A DNA stretch of 64,000 bases from Hyphomicrobiales bacterium (GCA_900471605.1 UCEY01000050.1:16844-80843), one strand, 5' to 3'. Positions 53,009 through 62,319 are shown, numbered from the stretch's first letter. The notes: generated by a model not told the origin, from the letters alone. A program made the numbers and translations.

Positions 53009-53221
53009 TTGGTTCCGCGTTTGAGAAGTTTCATCGGCACGATCCTGATCATCATTCTGGTGATCGTCTACGCGCTTGCCGCCACGACCTTCGCGATGCT
53101 GCTGCTCGCCACCTCGCCCTGGTGGGTGCATTTCCTCTATTTCCTGATCAGCGGCCTCCTCTGGATCCTGCCGGCCATGGCGATCATCAAATGGATGGCC
53201 GGACCCAAGCCCAAACCGTGA
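53009..53221 (+). CDS. DUF2842-family small membrane protein
   Basis: A 70-aa protein with two transmembrane helices (FIGTILIIILVIVYALAATTF and FLYFLISGLLWILPAMAIIKW) and a Pro-rich tail ending GPKPKP. AGGAG lies 8 nt before a TTG at 53009, so I use that start. An ATG at 52982 would add nine residues without a ribosome-binding site. In rhizobia this family usually lies next to ctaA, as here. Function unknown, possibly cytochrome-oxidase assembly. Confidence 0.82.
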   Translation: MVPRLRSFIGTILIIILVIVYALAATTFAMLLLATSPWWVHFLYFLISGLLWILPAMAIIKWMAGPKPKP

Positions 53222-53340
53222 CCGGTTTTACCGGCAATTAACCAGCGGCGACGGTTTCTCAGGGCTCAAACCCGACGGTAAACCGATTTTTGGTGCCCTC
53301 CCCCTATGTTGCCGGCCAAACGGCATCAGCGGGCAAAGCC

Positions 53341-54588
53341 ATGCAGCAGCGGAAAATCCAGCAGGAAGAGCAGTTCGAGGACGTGGTTGTCACCCGAGCC
53401 GATGATCGGACGATCCGGTTCTCCGAACTCACCCTCGTTTCGACCAACGACCTGCGCTCCGTGGAAGCCGAATGGCGGCGCCTCGAAAGCCTGGCCAAGA
53501 ACTCCCTGCATCAGGGTTTCGACTGGTGCCGGGCCTGGACTGAGGCGCATCACAGCGAACTGGCGATCGTTCAAGGCGTCGCCGGCGGCCGGACACTTTT
53601 CATCCTGCCGCTGGAAATCGTGTCGGAACGCCGCGCCCGGATCGCCCGCCTGCTCGGCAACCGGTTCAACAACCTCAATACCGGCCTCTTCGATGCCGAT
53701 CTCGCCGCACCCGATGCCGAAGAACTGCAGAATTTTTCTTATGCCTTGAGGCTCGCGCTTTCGGACACGGCGGACCTGGTCGTCCTCGACAATATCCCGC
53801 TCATCTGGCGCGGCATGCAGCATCCGCTGTCGGGCCTTGCCTCGATCGAGAATCAGAACCACTCCTTCCAGCTGCCGCTCTTCCAGAATTTCGAGGCGAC
53901 ACTCGCGCAGCTGAACGCCAAGAGCCGCCGCAAGAAGTTCCGTTCCCAGAGCCGCAAGATCGAGGCGATCGGCGGCTACGATCATATCGCCCCCGCCGAT
54001 CCGGCTGAAAAACACGCCCTGCTCGATATCTTCTTCCGCCAGAAAGGCGAGCGGCTGAGGCTGTTCGGCCTGCCGGATGTCTTCCAATTGCCAGGCATCC
54101 AGGATTTCTTCCACCGCCTCATGGACGTCCCGGCCAAAGGAACCGATACGCCGCTGACGCTGCATGCGATCCGCCTGCGCGGCGAGCACGATGGGCATAT
54201 CGCGGCGATTGCCGGCCTGTCGCGCAAGGGCGATCATGTCATCTGCCAGTTCAGCTCGATCGACGAGACGATCTGCCCGGAGGCGAGCCCCGGCGAATTG
54301 CTGTTCTGGCTGATGATCGAGCAGTCCTGCCGGGAGGGCGCCTCGGTGTTCGATTTCGGCGTCGGCGACCAGCCCTACAAGCGCAACTGGTGCACCCAGG
54401 AAACGGTGCAGCACGATATGCTGATCCCGCTGACCTGGAAGGGTTCGCTGATGCGGCCGCTGCTGATCGGGGTGACCAGGGCGAAGGCGGCAATCAAGCG
54501 CAATCCGCATCTCTATGCAATGGCGCAGCGCTGGCGGTCCGGCCGCTGCCCGAAAGCGCCGGAAGCTCCCGCCTCCGACGCGGAGTGA
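53341..54588 (+). CDS. CelD/FemAB-like GNAT acyltransferase
   Basis: A cytosolic acyltransferase of 415 aa from ATG 53341 (an in-frame TTG lies at 53290). The N-terminal domain has STNDLRSVEAEWRRLESLAKNS; a central KSRRKKFRSQSRKIEAIGG fits the CelD (BcsL) acetyltransferase motif. The C-terminal GNAT core includes VICQFSSIDETICPEASPGELLFWLMIEQS and FDFGVGDQPYKRNWCTQE. This family acylates polysaccharide intermediates. It ends 4 nt before the convergent Wzz gene, supporting a role in the adjacent polysaccharide locus. Confidence 0.85.
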   Translation: MQQRKIQQEEQFEDVVVTRADDRTIRFSELTLVSTNDLRSVEAEWRRLESLAKNSLHQGFDWCRAWTEAHHSELAIVQGVAGGRTLFILPLEIVSERRARIARLLGNRFNNLNTGLFDADLAAPDAEELQNFSYALRLALSDTADLVVLDNIPLIWRGMQHPLSGLASIENQNHSFQLPLFQNFEATLAQLNAKSRRKKFRSQSRKIEAIGGYDHIAPADPAEKHALLDIFFRQKGERLRLFGLPDVFQLPGIQDFFHRLMDVPAKGTDTPLTLHAIRLRGEHDGHIAAIAGLSRKGDHVICQFSSIDETICPEASPGELLFWLMIEQSCREGASVFDFGVGDQPYKRNWCTQETVQHDMLIPLTWKGSLMRPLLIGVTRAKAAIKRNPHLYAMAQRWRSGRCPKAPEAPASDAE

Positions 54589-54592
54589 TCCA

Positions 54593-56821
54593 TCAGGCGG
54601 CGCGGCGCTTGCCCGGGCGCGGCGAACGCCGGTCGCCGGTTTCCGTCATCACCAGCAGGTTGCTGTAGCCGGCCGCTTCGAAATCCGTCACCAGGTCGGC
54701 GACTTCTTCATCCCTGAAGCCCGGAACGGACAGGACGATCTCTGCCATCGCGTTGCGCGTCAGGCGCGAGATGCCGGCGATCTCGGCCGGGCCGCATTCA
54801 ATCAGCACCAGGTCATAGGCATCGGCCAGCGCATCTATGATCATCGACAGGCGGTCGGCGCCGCGCATGGCGCGAGCGGGATCCGAAGCGCCGTGCGGAA
54901 TGATATGCGCGTCGGAAAGCCGGTCCGGATGGATTGCGTCGCCGAAGGCGGTTTCGCCGCAAAGAAGGTCGGTAATGCCGGGAAGCTTCGGATTTTCCGC
55001 CATCAGCTCTGTCGGAGTGGCCGAACCGGTCATGTCGACCAGCACGACGGTGCGGCCGCGCTCGGCAAGCTCGCGGGCGAGAATGACGGTCGCGGTCGAG
55101 CCCTTGTCGCCGCCCGGAGAAATGCCGATCGCGACGGGGACATCGTGCCGCTGCAGGTAGTGCGCAACGGAGTCGATCGTAAAGCCTCGATCCTCGGCCT
55201 CCGGGGCGACGTCCTCTTCTTCGCTCTCCCTTTCGGAGAGCGACTGTTCGGCGATCTTGGCATAGGCGAGTGCGGCGGCGTGTTTCGGATTTTCGCGGGG
55301 CGGCTCCGGCCGGTCGAAACGGGCGGCCTCGGCCTGCATCTGGTGGACCGGCAGCGGAGCGGCCGCAACGGGTGCCGGTGCCGCCGGTTCCAGCACGACG
55401 TCATCCTCGTCATCGCGAACCCCCGACGGACGCAGCGCGCGGCCGGAGAAGAGCTCGATGACGATGACGATCAGGCAACCGAAGATGAAGGTGGCGAGCG
55501 AGACGACGATGACGATCGGGATGATCTTCGGGAAATAAGGCTCGGACGGTTCGACCGCTTTCGAGACGACGCGGGCATCGGCCGGGCTCGAATTGCCATC
55601 GAGGCGAGAGCTCGCCTCGCGGTAGCGGGCAAGGTAGGTTTCCAGCAGCTGGCGCTGGGCGGCGGCCTCGCGCTCAAGGGCACGCAGGCCGACCTCTTCT
55701 TCGCCCGCCTTGGCGGAATCCGCCTTCAAGCCATTGAGCTGGCCCATCAGCTGGCGTTCGCGGATGCGCGACATCTCGGCTTCGTTGTCGAGGCTCGCGA
55801 GGATCTTCTTGGTCTCGCTCTCGATCTGCTGGCGGATGCCGGCAAGCTGGCCGCGCAGGCCCTTGAGCCGCGGATGACCTTCCAGCAGCGAGGTCGAGGA
55901 GTCGGAAATCTGGGCCTGCAGGTTGGCTTCGGCTTCCTTCAGACGCTGGATGACCTGGGAACCGACGACGTCGCTCAGCGTATCGGAGGCGCGACCGGCC
56001 TTCAAAGCCGCCCGGACGTTTTCGGCGCGCGCCTCGGCATTTGCCCGCTCGCCGCGGATACGGGCGAGCTCGGTCGAAATGTCGTTGAGCTGTTGGGTCG
56101 AGAAACTGTTGGTCTCGGTGGTCTGGAACAGGCCGTTGGAGGACCGGTAGTCGGCCACCTTCTTTTCGGCCTCCTTGACTTTCTGGGTCAGGCTGGCGAT
56201 TTCCGGCTCCAGCCACTTGGCCGTCTCGGAATGGGTGTCGAGCTTGGCGCCGCTCTGGATCTTGAGGTAAGCCTCCGCCATCCGGTTCGGGATCTCGGCC
56301 GCAAGCTTCGGATCGCGCGAGGAAAACTCGATGGCGATGACGCGCGAATTCTCGACCGCGTAGACATTCAGCTTGTCGCGGAATTCCTGGATCACCCGGT
56401 CTTCCGGGTCGAGTTTCATCGGATCCTGCTTGAGCCCGATCAGGACCAGCGGATCTGGCAGGAAGGACTGCGCGGCCGGATCGAATTCCTTGAGCTTGGC
56501 GAGGTTGAGGTCCCGGGCCACGCGCTTGATGAGATCGGTCGACTGCAGCAGCTGCGCCTGGCTGGTGATGTTGAGCGAGTCCAGCAGCGGGTCGTTGGCC
56601 TGTGCGGCCGCGTCCCCTCCCGAGAGGTTCGGCGAGCGGGATTCGATCAGCATCCGCGTCTCGCTCTTGTAGCTGGGTTTCATCAGACTGGTGCCGACCA
56701 GCGCGACGGCCGCTGCGACGATCGTCGCGCCCAGGATCCTGCCCTTGCGTTCCCAGATCGCCGAGATGACCCGCCCGAGGTCGATATCCACGTCCTGATT
56801 GCCACCGTTTACGCCTGACAT
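54593..56821 (-). CDS. Wzz/GumC-type polysaccharide co-polymerase with degenerate kinase domain
   Basis: An inner-membrane chain-length regulator of 742 aa. TM1 is near residues 35-55 (ILGATIVAAAVALVGTSLM). A long coiled-coil periplasmic domain follows, and TM2 lies near 435-460 (IIPIVIVVSLATFIFGCLIVIVIELF). The C-terminal half looks like a BY-kinase, but the P-loop reads SPGGDKGST, with the Lys out of place compared with PGEGKST. The A' motif is LVDMTGSATPTE and there is no tyrosine tail. It is thus probably a pseudokinase. ATG 56821 has GGAG 8 nt before; an upstream TTG is less likely. It is divergent from the Wza/GT/sugar-transferase operon. Confidence 0.9.
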   Translation of the reverse strand: MSGVNGGNQDVDIDLGRVISAIWERKGRILGATIVAAAVALVGTSLMKPSYKSETRMLIESRSPNLSGGDAAAQANDPLLDSLNITSQAQLLQSTDLIKRVARDLNLAKLKEFDPAAQSFLPDPLVLIGLKQDPMKLDPEDRVIQEFRDKLNVYAVENSRVIAIEFSSRDPKLAAEIPNRMAEAYLKIQSGAKLDTHSETAKWLEPEIASLTQKVKEAEKKVADYRSSNGLFQTTETNSFSTQQLNDISTELARIRGERANAEARAENVRAALKAGRASDTLSDVVGSQVIQRLKEAEANLQAQISDSSTSLLEGHPRLKGLRGQLAGIRQQIESETKKILASLDNEAEMSRIRERQLMGQLNGLKADSAKAGEEEVGLRALEREAAAQRQLLETYLARYREASSRLDGNSSPADARVVSKAVEPSEPYFPKIIPIVIVVSLATFIFGCLIVIVIELFSGRALRPSGVRDDEDDVVLEPAAPAPVAAAPLPVHQMQAEAARFDRPEPPRENPKHAAALAYAKIAEQSLSERESEEEDVAPEAEDRGFTIDSVAHYLQRHDVPVAIGISPGGDKGSTATVILARELAERGRTVVLVDMTGSATPTELMAENPKLPGITDLLCGETAFGDAIHPDRLSDAHIIPHGASDPARAMRGADRLSMIIDALADAYDLVLIECGPAEIAGISRLTRNAMAEIVLSVPGFRDEEVADLVTDFEAAGYSNLLVMTETGDRRSPRPGKRRAA

Positions 56822-57009
56822 GATACGCTCCAACTGATCGGTTTCGGCGAAGAGTAAAGGATCATGGTAACGCGAGAGTTAATGGCCAAGTACAGCCGTT
56901 AAAGCTCCAAGAAAATCTCGAAATGCCCGGCCTCTTTACCGGGCATTAACCCTAACGGATCGATAACGGCGGACAGATGGTATGAACAGCCGGAGCCTGG
57001 AACGCGGAA

Positions 57010-57594
57010 ATGTCCTTCGCCCCCTTCAAACGCGTGGTGGCCAAACACGTGGCGGCGCTCGCCCTTGCGGCGGCTGCGCTTGCCGGCTGCACTAGCTATG
57101 CGCCCGCTCCGAAGAGCTTTCAGGAAGCGACCATCCAGCCCTACAGGCTCGACAGCGGCGACCGTATTCGCGTCAGCGTCTTCGAACAGCCGGGCCTCAC
57201 CAATACCTATACGGTCGACCAGGCCGGCTACATCGCCTTCCCGCTGATCGGCCAGGTGGCGGCCCGCGGCCAGACGCTGCCGGCGCTCGAGGGCTCGATC
57301 GCCTCGCGCCTCAAGCAGGGTTATCTGCGCGACCCGGATGTCACCGCCGAGATCGACCGCTACCGTCCCATCTTCGTGATGGGCGAAGTCGGCCGGCCGG
57401 GGCAATATTCCTACGTGCCCGGGATGACCGCCCAGAACGCGATCGCGATCGCCGGCGGCTTCACCTCCCGCGGCAACCAGCGCGACATCGACGTCACCCG
57501 CAAGATCAACGGCCAGGTGCTGACCGGCCGCACCGTCATCTCTTCCACGGTGCTTGCCGGCGACACCATCTATGTCCGCGAGCGGCTGTTCTGA
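57010..57594 (+). CDS. Short Wza-type polysaccharide export lipoprotein
   Basis: A 194-aa outer-membrane export protein. The signal peptide ends in lipobox LAGC near residue 27. The Poly_export domain is YRLDSGDRIRVSVFEQPGLTNTYTVDQAGYIAFPLIG, and a single SLBB domain follows at IFVMGEVGRPGQYSYVPGM. It lacks the extra SLBB repeats and C-terminal helix of long Wza, as do HfsD/UppC-like proteins. It is first in an operon with GT4, an initiating transferase and a Wzy-like gene. Confidence 0.92.
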   Translation: MSFAPFKRVVAKHVAALALAAAALAGCTSYAPAPKSFQEATIQPYRLDSGDRIRVSVFEQPGLTNTYTVDQAGYIAFPLIGQVAARGQTLPALEGSIASRLKQGYLRDPDVTAEIDRYRPIFVMGEVGRPGQYSYVPGMTAQNAIAIAGGFTSRGNQRDIDVTRKINGQVLTGRTVISSTVLAGDTIYVRERLF

Positions 57595-57601
57595 CCGATC
57601 C

Positions 57602-58762
57602 ATGGCTGAGAGCCCTCCCTTGCGGATACTCCATTGCTTCAGGTCGCCCGTCGGCGGGATTTTTCGCCATGTGCGCGACCTTGTCGAAGAGCATCGGGCG
57701 GCCGGCCACGAGGTCGGCATCCTGTGCGACAGCTCGACCGGCGGAGCGCATGAGGAGCGCCTTTTCGACAGCATCCGGCCGCAGCTTTCGCTCGGCCTCA
57801 CCCGCATTCCGATGCGGCGTGCGATCGCCCCTTCCGATTTCGTGGCGATCTACAAGAGTTATAAACATATCAAGAGCTTGCAGCCGGACATTTTGCACGG
57901 ACACGGCGCCAAGGGTGGCGCCATTGCCCGGCTGATCGGCTCAGCCCTGCGGGTCAACAGGTATCGCGTAGCCCGCCTCTATTCGCCGCATGGCGGCAGC
58001 CTGCATTTCAGCCGGTCGAGCCTTTCCGGCCAGGCCGTGCTGCGGCTGGAACGGTTCCAGGAACATTTCGGCGATGCGCTGGTGTTCGTCTGCGAATACG
58101 AACGGCGCACCTACGAGGCCAAAGTCGGCAAGCCGCGCAAGGCTTCCCGCGTCATCTACAACGGCATCAAGGATGCCGAGTTCGAGACGATCGGCACCGA
58201 GCCATCGGCCCCGGATTTCCTCTATATCGGCATGCTGCGCGACCTCAAGGGGCCGGATGTCTTCATCGACGCCTTCGCACGGACCGAAAGGGTAGTCGGC
58301 CGCCCGCTTTCGGCGCTGATGGTCGGTGACGGCCCGGATCGCGACCGCTACCAGGCGATGATGGCCGAGCGCGGGCTTGGCCGCCGTATCCAGATGAGGC
58401 CGGCCATGCCGGCGCGCGACGCGTTCGCCATGGCAAAGATCGTCGTCGTTCCCTCCCGCGCCGAAGCCATGCCCTATATCGTCCTCGAGGCCCTGGCGGC
58501 CGGCAAGCCGGTGATCGCCTCCCGGGTGGGTGGCATTCCGGAAGTGCTCGGCGATACAAGTGCGGCGCTTGCGACGCCCGGCGATGCCGAGGATCTCGCC
58601 CGCGTCATGACCGAGGCGTTCACCACGCCCGGCTGGCAGGACGCGGTCATGCCAAAGCCGGACGCATTCAAGGCGGTGTTTTCCGCCTCTGTCATGGCCC
58701 GGGAAATGCTCGGACTGTATCAGGATCTGACAGGTTCACGGGCCGATTCGGCCCGCGGCTAA
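57602..58762 (+). CDS. GT4-family glycosyltransferase
   Basis: A 386-aa retaining glycosyltransferase. N-terminal RILHCFRSPVGGIFRHVRDL is the acceptor-side loop. The C-terminal donor domain has FLYIGMLRDLKGPDVFID, then VPSRAEAMPYIVLEALAAGKPVIASRVGGIPEVL, the E-x7-E region of GT4. It starts 7 nt after the export-lipoprotein stop; ATG 57602 (MAESPPLRIL) is the only start that gives a normal N-terminus. It probably adds a sugar to the undecaprenyl-linked repeat begun by the downstream transferase. Confidence 0.93.
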   Translation: MAESPPLRILHCFRSPVGGIFRHVRDLVEEHRAAGHEVGILCDSSTGGAHEERLFDSIRPQLSLGLTRIPMRRAIAPSDFVAIYKSYKHIKSLQPDILHGHGAKGGAIARLIGSALRVNRYRVARLYSPHGGSLHFSRSSLSGQAVLRLERFQEHFGDALVFVCEYERRTYEAKVGKPRKASRVIYNGIKDAEFETIGTEPSAPDFLYIGMLRDLKGPDVFIDAFARTERVVGRPLSALMVGDGPDRDRYQAMMAERGLGRRIQMRPAMPARDAFAMAKIVVVPSRAEAMPYIVLEALAAGKPVIASRVGGIPEVLGDTSAALATPGDAEDLARVMTEAFTTPGWQDAVMPKPDAFKAVFSASVMAREMLGLYQDLTGSRADSARG

Positions 58763-58843
58763 AGGCTTCCTTCACCTCTTTTTGCTAAGCCGTTTCCATA
58801 TCTTCCTGCGCCGACGGGCCTGGGAGGCCAAAGGGATCGGTCC

Positions 58844-60397
58844 ATGAACCAGCCGAACAAGTCCGAGCAGTTCGATGTCGAAAGCCTTCGCAAGAAGGTT
58901 TCGGAACTCCGTGCAGCCGACGAAAAGCACGATCCGGCCAATGCCACCGTGCTCAATCCGTTTGCCCGCCAGATCGCCGAACAATTCCGCGACGACAGCT
59001 ATTCGCCGGCGATGCTGATCGGCCTGTTCCGGCTGTTCGAACTCCTGGCGCTGCTTGCGATCGGCCTCGTCATCGGCGCATTTTTCTCGCCGATCGACCT
59101 CACCGGCTTTTTCGCCCGTTTCGCCCTCGTCGCCTGGGGCTCGACACTCACCGTTCTGCTTCTGCAGGTGGCCGACACCTATCAGATCCCGTCGCTGCGC
59201 GGCGCGCAGCGCACCGCCCGGCGCGTTTTCGTCTGCTGGGCGATCGGTTTCGTGTTGACGGCGTCGACGCTCTACCTCGTCGAACCCAGCCCCTATCCGC
59301 TTGCCGGCCTTTGCGCCTGGCTCGTCACCGGCGCCGCCTTCCTCTTCCTCGAACGGCAGCTCACCGCCTACGCCATCCGCCACTGGGGACGCAACGGCGT
59401 GATGGAACGCCGCGCCATCATCGTCGGCGGCGGCGAACCGGCCAAGCAGCTCGTGCGCCAGCTGGAACAGCAGCCCGACAACGATATCCGCATCTGCGGC
59501 ATATTCGACGACCGCAACAGCGAGCGCTCGCCGACCGTCGTCGCCGGCTATCCGAAGCTTGGCACCTTCGCGGAACTGATCGAATTCGCCCGTCTCGCCC
59601 GCATCGACATGCTGATCATCGCGCTGCCGGCCACTGCCGAGGCCCGCATCCTGCAGCTCCTGCGCAAGCTCTGGGTGCTGCCGGTCGATATCCGGCTCGC
59701 CGCCCATGCCAACCGCCTGCGCTTCCGCCCGCGCTCCTATTCGCATGTGGGCGCCGTGCCGATGTTCGACATTTTCGACAAGCCGATCCGCGACTGGGAT
59801 TCGGTGGCGAAGCGCGTCTTCGACATCGTCTTCTCGGTGGTCGGAATCCTGCTGACCTGGCCTATCATGCTTGCCGCTGCAATTGCGGTGAAGGCGACCT
59901 CCAAGGGGCCGATCCTGTTCCGCCAGAAGCGCCACGGTTTCAACAACGAGATCATCGACGTCCTGAAGTTCCGCTCGATGTACACGAACCTCAGCGACCA
60001 GACCGCGGTCAAGGCCGTCACCAAAGGGGATCCCCGCGTCACTCCCGTTGGCCGTTTCCTGCGCAAGTCCTCGATCGACGAACTGCCGCAGTTGTTCAAC
60101 GTGCTGCGCGGCCAGCTTTCGCTGGTCGGCCCGCGCCCGCATGCGGTGCTCGCCCAGACGGGAACCCGCAAATATGTCGACGTCGTCGAGAGCTATTTCG
60201 CCCGTCACCGCGTCAAGCCCGGCGTCACCGGCTGGGCGCAGATCAACGGGTTGCGCGGCGAACTCGACAGCGACGAGAAGATCCGCGCCCGCACCGCCTA
60301 CGACCTCGACTATATCGAGAACTGGTCGCTGCTCTTCGACCTGAAGATCCTGTTCCTGACGCCGATCCGCCTGCTCAACACGGACAACGCCTATTGA
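58844..60397 (+). CDS. Undecaprenyl-phosphate hexose-1-phosphate transferase (PssY/WcaJ-like)
   Basis: The initiating sugar-phosphate transferase of polysaccharide repeat assembly, 517 aa. Several N-terminal transmembrane helices (40-170) are followed by a Rossmann-like CoA-binding domain (ERRAIIVGGGEPAKQLVRQL). The bacterial sugar transferase domain lies near 325-517, with KRVFDIVFSVVGILLTWPIM, FRQKRHGFNNEIIDVLKFRSM and DELPQLFNVLRGQLSLVGPRP. AAAGGG lies before ATG 58844. Its TGA overlaps the TTG start of the Wzy-like gene. Similar genes initiate the Agrobacterium unipolar polysaccharide and the Caulobacter holdfast. Confidence 0.93.
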   Translation: MNQPNKSEQFDVESLRKKVSELRAADEKHDPANATVLNPFARQIAEQFRDDSYSPAMLIGLFRLFELLALLAIGLVIGAFFSPIDLTGFFARFALVAWGSTLTVLLLQVADTYQIPSLRGAQRTARRVFVCWAIGFVLTASTLYLVEPSPYPLAGLCAWLVTGAAFLFLERQLTAYAIRHWGRNGVMERRAIIVGGGEPAKQLVRQLEQQPDNDIRICGIFDDRNSERSPTVVAGYPKLGTFAELIEFARLARIDMLIIALPATAEARILQLLRKLWVLPVDIRLAAHANRLRFRPRSYSHVGAVPMFDIFDKPIRDWDSVAKRVFDIVFSVVGILLTWPIMLAAAIAVKATSKGPILFRQKRHGFNNEIIDVLKFRSMYTNLSDQTAVKAVTKGDPRVTPVGRFLRKSSIDELPQLFNVLRGQLSLVGPRPHAVLAQTGTRKYVDVVESYFARHRVKPGVTGWAQINGLRGELDSDEKIRARTAYDLDYIENWSLLFDLKILFLTPIRLLNTDNAY

Positions 60398-61665
60398 GCA
60401 CGCTCGACTATAGCCGCCCCGGAGGCCATCCTCACCATTTCGACAGCCGGCTTGCGGCGCTGAGGCTCGCCGGCAGCGGCCTTGTCGCCTTCGGCGTCTT
60501 CCTGTCGGGCTTCGTCATCTCGGAACCGGCCCCCTACGAACTGATCATGGTGGTGCAGATCGCCATCTGGTTCCTGCTGGGGCTCAGGATATCGCGTACC
60601 GTCGCGCCTTTGCTGGTCATGATGCTGACCTTCAATATCGGCGGCCTGTTCACCATGCTGATCATGAAGAACATGAGCGAGGCGCCGATGTATTTCGCCG
60701 TCTCGGGCTTCCTGGCGCTGAGCGCGGTCTTCTATGCGGCAATCATCGAGGACGACCACCGGCGCCTGAACCTGATCTTCAAGGCCTGGGTAGCGGCGGC
60801 GATCATCACCTCGCTGCTCGGTATTCTCGGCTATTTCAACGCCTTTCCGGGCTCGCATGTCTTCACCCGCTACAATCGCGCCATGGGCGCCTTTCAGGAT
60901 CCGAACGTCTTCGGTCCCTATCTCGTCGCCCCCCTCCTCTACCTTCTCTACCGGCTGTTGACCGGGCCGCTGGTCAGGGCTCCGATGTTGATCGGCGGCA
61001 TCCTCGTGCTGGCGCTCGGCATCTTCCTCTCCTTCTCGCGCGCCGCCTGGGGTCTCCTGGTGTTTGCCGGCATCGCGCTGGTCATCGTCATGCTGCTCAA
61101 GGAGCGCACGACAGCCTTCCGGTTCAAGATCCTGGCGATCGCCGGCGGGGCTGCGATCTTCCTCGTGCTGGCGCTGGCGATCGCGCTGCAGTTCCCGCAG
61201 GTTTCCGACCTCTTCACCAACCGCGCCAAGCTGGTGCAGGAATATGACGGCGCCCGTCTCGGCCGCTTCGAGCGCCACAAGATCGGCTTCCTGATGGCCA
61301 TGGAGCGGCCGCTCGGGCTTGGCCCAATGGCCTTCGGCAAGATCTTCGGGGAGGACGAGCACAATATCTGGCTGAAGACGCTGACCACCTATGGCTGGCT
61401 CGGCGCGGTCACCTACCAGATCATGATCTGGTCGACGCTGTGGTTCGGCTTCCGCTACATGCTGCGCGAACGGCCCTGGCAGGCCTATCTGATGATCGCC
61501 TGGGTGATGATCCTTGGTCACGCGATCATCGGCAACGTCATCGACACCGACCACTGGCGGCATTTCTACCTGCTTCTCGGCATCGTCTGGGGCTGCATGG
61601 CGCTGGAACACCGCTTCGTCCGCTCGCAGCGGAGATCTTCGGCGCCCGCCACCGGAGCGGCTTGA
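60394..61665 (+). CDS. O-antigen ligase/Wzy-like polymerase family membrane protein
   Basis: A 423-aa protein with about ten transmembrane helices that probably polymerises the lipid-linked repeats in the periplasm. The frame starts at TTG 60394, overlapping the previous stop as TTGA; the next in-frame ATG (60546) would remove TM1. The Wzy_C region shows RYNRAMGAFQDPNVFGPYL, FLSFSRAAWGLLVF, and GLGPMAFGKIFGEDEHNIWLKT with the conserved H-N pair. It closes the Wza-GT4-transferase-Wzy operon. Because the same frame stays open far upstream, automatic callers may extend it wrongly. Confidence 0.88.
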   Translation: MSTLDYSRPGGHPHHFDSRLAALRLAGSGLVAFGVFLSGFVISEPAPYELIMVVQIAIWFLLGLRISRTVAPLLVMMLTFNIGGLFTMLIMKNMSEAPMYFAVSGFLALSAVFYAAIIEDDHRRLNLIFKAWVAAAIITSLLGILGYFNAFPGSHVFTRYNRAMGAFQDPNVFGPYLVAPLLYLLYRLLTGPLVRAPMLIGGILVLALGIFLSFSRAAWGLLVFAGIALVIVMLLKERTTAFRFKILAIAGGAAIFLVLALAIALQFPQVSDLFTNRAKLVQEYDGARLGRFERHKIGFLMAMERPLGLGPMAFGKIFGEDEHNIWLKTLTTYGWLGAVTYQIMIWSTLWFGFRYMLRERPWQAYLMIAWVMILGHAIIGNVIDTDHWRHFYLLLGIVWGCMALEHRFVRSQRRSSAPATGAA

Positions 61666-61696
61666 CTTTAAGTCTCCGCGCTCCAGTTTTTCTTTC

Positions 61697-61990
61697 ATGC
61701 TGACGGTTTCCCAACTCCGCGCCGCGCGCGCCATGACCGGAATGACGGTGGACGAACTTTCCGCCGCCTCAGGGATCTCGAAATCCGCGATAGAAGAGGC
61801 CGAAGCCTCACAGGTCTTCGCAAACGCCGAGATCACCGACCGGCTGCGTTCGATCTTCGAGTCGAAGGGGGTGCTTTTTCTGGGCGCCGGCGAAGACGAC
61901 GCAGGTGCCGGCCCAGGGCTCCGGCTGCGCCACCAGTTTCATGACGAGGGAATCCGCCCTCAGAATCTGAATGCCACAAACGACGACTGA
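61697..61990 (+). CDS. XRE-type helix-turn-helix protein
   Basis: A 97-aa small regulator. The HTH is TVSQLRAARAMTGMTVDELSAASGISKSAIEEAEAS, ending in a LRSIFESKGVLFLGAGEDD stretch typical of Rhizobiales XRE proteins that follow the pattern of phage Cro-like domains. The ribosome-binding site is weak. It begins 32 nt after the Wzy-like stop and may be part of the same transcript, perhaps regulating the locus. Target unknown. Confidence 0.8.
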   Translation: MLTVSQLRAARAMTGMTVDELSAASGISKSAIEEAEASQVFANAEITDRLRSIFESKGVLFLGAGEDDAGAGPGLRLRHQFHDEGIRPQNLNATNDD

Positions 61991-62065
61991 AATCGTTGCA
62001 CCGCGGGAACTCTTTGAGTTCTAACGCGTTTCTCCTCCGCTTAGACAACATGCAGGGGGCTTCGT

Positions 62066-62215
62066 ATGGCACGGACCAACAATCTCTACCTCATCATCGG
62101 TGCATTGATCGTGGTCGTCATCGGCCTCGGTTTTTATGTCTATCGGGAAGAAAGCAAGCCGAAGGGCATCGAACTCAGCATCGGACAGAATGGTATAAAA
62201 GTCCAAGAAAACTGA
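62066..62215 (+). CDS. 49-aa single-pass membrane protein, unknown function
   Basis: Too short for most callers but well supported. AGGGGG precedes ATG 62066 by about 8 nt. The sequence begins MARTNNLYLIIGALIV, has one transmembrane helix (residues 7-26), and then a charged tail (REESKPKGIELSIGQNGIKV). The last part resembles the SIGxxGIxV tail of small rhizobial membrane proteins. No partner is fixed by the sequence. Confidence 0.75.
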   Translation: MARTNNLYLIIGALIVVVIGLGFYVYREESKPKGIELSIGQNGIKVQEN

Positions 62216-62319
62216 GGGTTAGTTAGAGGATACATTGTTAACGATAAAAGCTCAGACTTGCCTGGAACAAAATTCAGCATGCGAGTGAAGGTTCAGATAA
62301 GCAATAAAAGGGGACAGTT

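Noticed and set aside
59311..60393. Open frame extending the Wzy-like gene upstream inside the sugar transferase gene
   Set aside because: The upstream part is Arg/Ala/Pro-rich out-of-frame translation of the transferase; the real gene starts at TTG 60394.
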